Under the pieces are notes generated by a model, which ran no database searches, was not told the DNA's origin, and worked only from the letters and a program-made list of their open reading frames with translations. From Verrucomicrobia bacterium 12-59-8 (GTDB lineage Bacteria > Verrucomicrobiota > Verrucomicrobiae > Verrucomicrobiales > Verrucomicrobiaceae): a stretch of 5,991 nucleotides of DNA. Of this stretch, positions 5,331-5,991 are shown piece by piece; the stretch's first letter is position 1, and each line of letters opens with the position of its first letter. Position numbers and translations under genes: made by a program. The stretch spans positions 5,868 through 11,858 of the forward strand of contig NCCR01000261.1 in the NCBI GenBank assembly GCA_002279765.1. The letters run 5' to 3'.

Positions 5331-5991
5331 CTACCAGCGCAGACGCAGCGTGGTGCGGAAAGCACGGGTCGTGTTGCCAAAATCACCCCCGATGCCGACG
5401 TCAAACATCGGCAGCAGCCGGAAGTAGCCCGTGAGATCCACCATCTTGCTGTCGTATTTGTCCGCGCTGCTGACCGTCACGCCAGCCTGCAGTTCCAGCC
5501 AGTCCAAGGGGGTGTAGCGCAATGCCGGACGGACATAAATGGCACCGTCGCTGAAACTGACGGCCGTATTATTCGCTTTCAGGCTGGCATAGACAAGACC
5601 TGCTTCAGCCACAAAGGTGAGGCGGTTGTTGATGAGAGAGGTGTGGAAGCCTGCACCAGCTTGGATGCTGGCAAAGTCGTAGTTCGACTTGGTGGCTCCA
5701 GCAACTGTTCCCCCGTTACCACTGCCCCAGGAGGCACCAAATTTCAGGTACAAGGGCTCGAACAAGGCCACCGTCAGAGTGGCACCGATGGTGTTTGCCC
5801 CTGAGAGCGCACCCTCCTTGGGAGCCAGGTAGCGATAATAGGCTTCGATGTTGTTGAAATTGACAATGTTAGGACCGGCTGGTTTGACCCCATAATTGTA
5901 ATTGGTCCCACTGACCGGCTGCGAACTGTAGTTGCTGACACCCTGAGGCGCATAGGACGAGACCTGCCCCGGCGGCGGCGCCGGACAGGTT
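5331..5991 (-). CDS. Outer-membrane beta-barrel protein, C-terminal part (N-terminus beyond the window)
   Basis: The minus-strand frame is open from the window edge to a TAG at 5333-5331, giving 219 visible residues; the start and any signal peptide are not in the window. The first visible part is a Pro/Ser/Asn/Tyr-rich linker (CPAPPPGQVSSYAP onward, about 45 residues). The rest has roughly eight amphipathic strands separated by short turns and polar loops, such as EPLYLKFGASWGSG, RLTFVAEAGLVYASL, GAIYVRPALRYTP and LELQAGVTVSS. The chain ends TLRLRW, a terminal aromatic residue as in BAM-inserted barrels. A frame start at 5771 is only an internal GTG, since coding character continues upstream without a stop. 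Function and substrate are not recognisable; it is probably a small structural or porin-like barrel. It is convergent with nth, with 45 bp between their stops. Confidence 0.75.
   Translation of the reverse strand, partial: TCPAPPPGQVSSYAPQGVSNYSSQPVSGTNYNYGVKPAGPNIVNFNNIEAYYRYLAPKEGALSGANTIGATLTVALFEPLYLKFGASWGSGNGGTVAGATKSNYDFASIQAGAGFHTSLINNRLTFVAEAGLVYASLKANNTAVSFSDGAIYVRPALRYTPLDWLELQAGVTVSSADKYDSKMVDLTGYFRLLPMFDVGIGGDFGNTTRAFRTTLRLRW

Noticed and set aside
5325..5338. GCTGG/CCAGC hairpin at the end of the barrel gene as a terminator
   Set aside because: It spans the barrel stop codon, is only 5 bp long and has no T tract on either strand. The hairpin at 5297-5322 is the better candidate.
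5316..5804. Plus-strand open frame of 162 codons opposite the beta-barrel gene
   Set aside because: The minus-strand frame has clear beta-barrel periodicity and a terminal aromatic residue, and remains open to the window edge. The plus-strand translation has no such character.

Overview
The window looks like an ordinary chromosomal stretch of a Gram-negative bacterium, most plausibly a member of the Verrucomicrobiota (Prosthecobacter/Verrucomicrobium-like). The Gram-negative call rests on two lipoproteins and two outer-membrane beta-barrel candidates that end in an aromatic residue. The phylum is an inference from protein style (DUF2490-type protein, Gly/Tyr-rich lipoprotein, endonuclease III with an atypical cysteine cluster), moderately high GC and mostly weak Shine-Dalgarno sequences. 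It was not computed or searched.

Layout. Positions 1-106 hold the first 35 codons of a minus-strand membrane protein, possibly an AspT/YidE-like transporter. A 155-bp divergent intergenic region follows, with a perfect 7-bp inverted repeat at 142-160. Five plus-strand genes then lie head to tail: a group I truncated hemoglobin (262-636), an exported DUF2490-type beta-barrel protein (645-1289), an MFS transporter (1348-2688), a BamE-like Gly/Tyr-rich lipoprotein (2733-3206) and a CDP-alcohol phosphatidyltransferase family protein (3225-3923). Gaps of 8, 58, 44 and 18 nt fit one or more operons. A weak terminator-like hairpin lies at about 3965-4001.

The 199-bp spacer 3924-4122 turns AT-rich in its second half and carries nested inverted repeats ahead of a 3D-domain lipoprotein (4123-4602). 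Endonuclease III (nth, GTG start, 4632-5285) follows after 29 nt. Downstream of it, on the minus strand and convergent, is the C-terminal 219 residues of an outer-membrane beta-barrel protein (5331-5991, truncated by the window edge). A hairpin in the 45-bp convergent gap could terminate the barrel gene. No stretch above 300 bp lacks a gene.

Functional picture. The hemoglobin has the Tyr-B10/Gln-E11/His-F8 set of nitric-oxide-dioxygenating trHbN. The next four genes are mostly envelope functions: outer membrane, transport, lipoprotein and phospholipid head-group chemistry. The 3D lipoprotein suggests peptidoglycan work and nth is DNA base-excision repair. I see no mobile element, CRISPR, tRNA or rRNA, and no convincing new multi-gene system. 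The points most worth a second look are the altered CDP-alcohol transferase signature, the altered cysteine cluster of Nth, and the two inverted-repeat regions ahead of the hemoglobin and the 3D lipoprotein.
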